A stretch of 6,083 nt of DNA. It comes from Cyanobacteria bacterium UBA791 (GTDB lineage Bacteria > Cyanobacteriota > Vampirovibrionia > Gastranaerophilales > Gastranaerophilaceae). The notes beneath the pieces are model-generated. The model saw nothing but the letters and a program-made list of their open reading frames with translations, made no database searches and was not told where the DNA came from. The stretch is taken from the NCBI GenBank assembly GCA_002297005.1, contig DBIX01000046.1, positions 1 to 6,083 on the forward strand, in the 5' to 3' direction. Shown piece after piece: positions 4,832-6,083 of this stretch; within the stretch, counting starts at the first letter, position 1; the number at the start of each line of letters is the position of its first letter. Both the position numbers and the translations under genes were made by a program.

Positions 4832-5980
4832 TTAGTGTTCACTATTTATAACGAAAAGAAGTGCAACTACATCAGCGAAGTCTTTCGGAATTTTATCGCC
4901 TTGAAGACTCTTACTGTTACCACCAACATTTCTTTCAGAATTGATTTGAACTTGTTGGTCGCCATAAGAACCAGTCATAACTTTTCCATCCACGGCACTC
5001 ATATTTCTGTTCAAAGATACACTAAAGTTTTTACCCTTGTAGCTTCCACTATATACAACTTTGAAATCTGAAACAGGAGATGGCTTAGATGAAATACTAA
5101 TACTGTTTCCACCAATATTACCAGCATAACTGCCAGCACCACTGATTGGTCTTTCACGTTCTTCAACGCTTACTTGTTTGTCACCAATTTTACCTAAGTA
5201 TTGATTACCAAGTTGCATTTCATTTTTTCTACGATATAACTTGAAGTTTTGACCACCAATGTTACCTTCATAACCTGGTTTACCACCAAATACAGTAGTT
5301 TTTCTAAATTTGCTACCTGAATTTATTGAATCATCAAACGCATTATCGATGGCTCTATCAATATCTACATCATCAAAGATTTCATTAAATTCATCAACCT
5401 TTTGTTGATAATCTGTAAATGGATCAGATGGAAGACTTTTTCTATATTGAGCATGTTTAGATTCTTTAGCATCAAGTACAGCTTGTTTAATTTCATCAGC
5501 AGACATACCTGTTACATCAATTTTGTAATAATCAATATAACGTTTAAATTTTTTTATTGCATCTTGACGAGCTTGTTGTTCTTTTTGATATACAACTCTT
5601 TTTGACTCAGATTTGTTTAATTTTTGAGCCTCTTGTTTTTCAGTTTTTGTCATTTCAAAAGCAGGCTTTTTTGAAGCATTATCTAACTTTTTGTTTTGTT
5701 TTTCTAATTGACCAATAAGAGAATAATCATTCTTCTCTGGCATTTTATAGCTGTCTTCTATTTGTTGCATTGGCTTGTTATTAGTCTTTGATTTTGACTT
5801 TGTATTTTGCGATTTTTGATTGATATCTACTTTTATTTCTTTATGTTCGTATTGATATTCATTAAAAATACTACCAGATTGTTGAGATGAATTATCACCT
5901 GATAAATAACTTGGGACTTTACTATCGTTTTTCTTTTTTGGTCCATCTGCACCGTTTAAATTAATATTCATATCAACCAT
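4832..5980 (-). CDS. Member A of a five-repeat protein family, function unknown
   Basis: This 382-residue protein is unrecognised by name but is clearly a paralogue of C and D. The N-terminus (1-39) matches C at 33 of 39 residues, with residues 21-39 identical. A Lys/Asn/Gln/Glu-rich insert (40-89) is absent from C. The helical block (91-123) and the YKI-x-V-x-G-x-SAD-x-IK-x-x-VL motif (152-169) follow, then a short acidic segment (about 195-220, many Asp/Glu) in place of the long charged region of C. The array begins at 'TVFG' (229-232) with units opening near 237, 261, 285, 310 and 334. The signature is V-x-VEER (270-275) and the end motif is IPKDFADVVALLFV (364-377). It has no cysteine, signal peptide or membrane segment, and is Gln/Asn/Ser-rich. 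The start is supported by AGGAGG and by the paralogues. The gene is followed by a terminator and is probably transcribed alone. Confidence 0.9.
   Translation of the reverse strand: MVDMNINLNGADGPKKKNDSKVPSYLSGDNSSQQSGSIFNEYQYEHKEIKVDINQKSQNTKSKSKTNNKPMQQIEDSYKMPEKNDYSLIGQLEKQNKKLDNASKKPAFEMTKTEKQEAQKLNKSESKRVVYQKEQQARQDAIKKFKRYIDYYKIDVTGMSADEIKQAVLDAKESKHAQYRKSLPSDPFTDYQQKVDEFNEIFDDVDIDRAIDNAFDDSINSGSKFRKTTVFGGKPGYEGNIGGQNFKLYRRKNEMQLGNQYLGKIGDKQVSVEERERPISGAGSYAGNIGGNSISISSKPSPVSDFKVVYSGSYKGKNFSVSLNRNMSAVDGKVMTGSYGDQQVQINSERNVGGNSKSLQGDKIPKDFADVVALLFVINSEH
4931..5272 (-). repeat. Five degenerate protein repeats in paralogue A (residues 237-350)
   Basis: Cores are YEGNIGGQNFKL, YLGKIGDKQVSV, YAGNIGGNSISI, YSGSYKGKNFSV and MTGSYGDQQVQI at intervals of about 24 residues. 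Units 1-3 use x-IG- at the turn, while units 4-5 use x-Y- followed by K/G-D/G. The same split is seen in the two paralogues. Confidence 0.85.
5864..5980 (-). repeat. Copy 2 of the 117-bp dispersed direct repeat (5' end of paralogue A)
   Basis: This is the partner of 2824-2940, about 85% identical in DNA by hand count. The match stops abruptly after residue 39, where A carries its roughly 40-residue insert, and resumes at residue 91. Confidence 0.9.
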
Positions 5981-5984
5981 ATTG

Positions 5985-5991
5985 CCCTCCT
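5985..5991 (-). promoter_or_regulatory. Ribosome binding site of paralogue A
   Basis: AGGAGGG (5991-5985) lies 4-5 bases before the ATG at 5980 and is the strongest Shine-Dalgarno in the window. It fixes the start and suggests efficient translation. Confidence 0.85.
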
Positions 5992-6004
5992 ATAGCTTTT
6001 GTTT

Positions 6005-6013
6005 AGTATATCA
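6005..6013 (-). promoter_or_regulatory. Extended -10 promoter of paralogue A
   Basis: TGATATACT (6013-6005) fits the extended -10 form TG-n-TATAAT with 5 of 6 matches in the hexamer. No good -35 is found at 16-18 bp; the conserved TTATCTTTACGTGT motif (6035-6022) covers that position instead, which could mean help from an activator. Transcription would start near 5998, leaving a leader of about 18 bases that contains the ribosome site. Confidence 0.5.
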
Positions 6014-6021
6014 CACAAAAA

Positions 6022-6035
6022 ACACGTAAAGATAA
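6022..6035 (-). promoter_or_regulatory. Conserved upstream motif TTATyTTTACGTGT (copy before paralogue A)
   Basis: TTATCTTTACGTGT lies just upstream of the extended -10 box and overlaps the -35 position. It differs at one base from the copy upstream of the peptidase (4740-4727). It could be a shared regulator site or an unusual -35 region. Confidence 0.35.
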
Positions 6036-6063
6036 GAAATTGACTCAAAGGTACAGTGCCCCA

Positions 6064-6083
6064 CATATCATATCATATCATAT
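6064..6083. repeat. Tandem CATAT pentanucleotide repeat running off the window
   Basis: Four perfect copies of CATAT occupy the last 20 bases and reach the window edge, so the true copy number is unknown. The repeat lies about 50 bases upstream of the promoter of paralogue A, outside any gene seen here. Confidence 0.85.

Noticed and set aside
4823..5071. Plus-strand frames opposite paralogue A (also 5402-5605)
   Set aside because: Both are antisense to the repeat array or helical region. Their hydrophobic look comes from complementing Lys/Asn-rich codons.
6050..6060. Imperfect dyad GGTAC-A-GTGCC upstream of paralogue A
   Set aside because: It is only 5 bp per arm with one mismatched pair, no second copy was found, and there is no regulator gene nearby. 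It is too weak to call an operator.

Overview
The window is AT-rich bacterial DNA with five complete genes, all read from the minus strand (right to left) and all ending in TAA. The very low GC, the standard code, and a peptidase whose N-terminus is Asn/Ser/Pro-rich and carries a short 'SVSFSG' motif suggest a gut-type Vampirovibrionia/Melainabacteria (Gastranaerophilales-like) genome. That placement is recalled from general familiarity, was not tested, and should be treated as tentative.

Layout in transcription order: (1) 5980-4832, a 382-residue repeat protein, here called paralogue A. It has a good Shine-Dalgarno (SD) site and an extended -10 promoter upstream, and a strong intrinsic terminator downstream (4781-4811). 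(2) 4695-3001, a 564-residue M3/M2-type zinc oligopeptidase with HELGH and a downstream Glu. (3) 2940-1633, a 435-residue repeat protein, paralogue C. (4) 1621-935, a 228-residue shortened member of the same family, paralogue D, whose SD overlaps the stop codon of C. (5) 875-90, a membrane-anchored YaeI/YkuE-type metallophosphoesterase, separated from D by a hairpin that also contains the likely promoter of the phosphoesterase. No terminator is visible between genes 2, 3 and 4, so peptidase-C-D could be one transcript, possibly with an internal promoter before C.

The main point of interest is the three-member family that flanks and follows the peptidase. All members share an M-[VT]-DMNIN start and a C-terminal array of five roughly 24-residue Y-x-G-x-[IYF]-type units, probably beta-hairpins. 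The array is closed by a P-[KD]-DF-x-DV motif followed by a short hydrophobic strand. A and C also share a disordered N-terminal segment that is identical over 19 residues although the DNA differs at 8 positions, all synonymous. This points to strong selection on that peptide itself. I do not recognise this family under any name, and its function is unknown. A link to the peptidase is inferred only from gene order. The phosphoesterase appears to be an unrelated neighbour.
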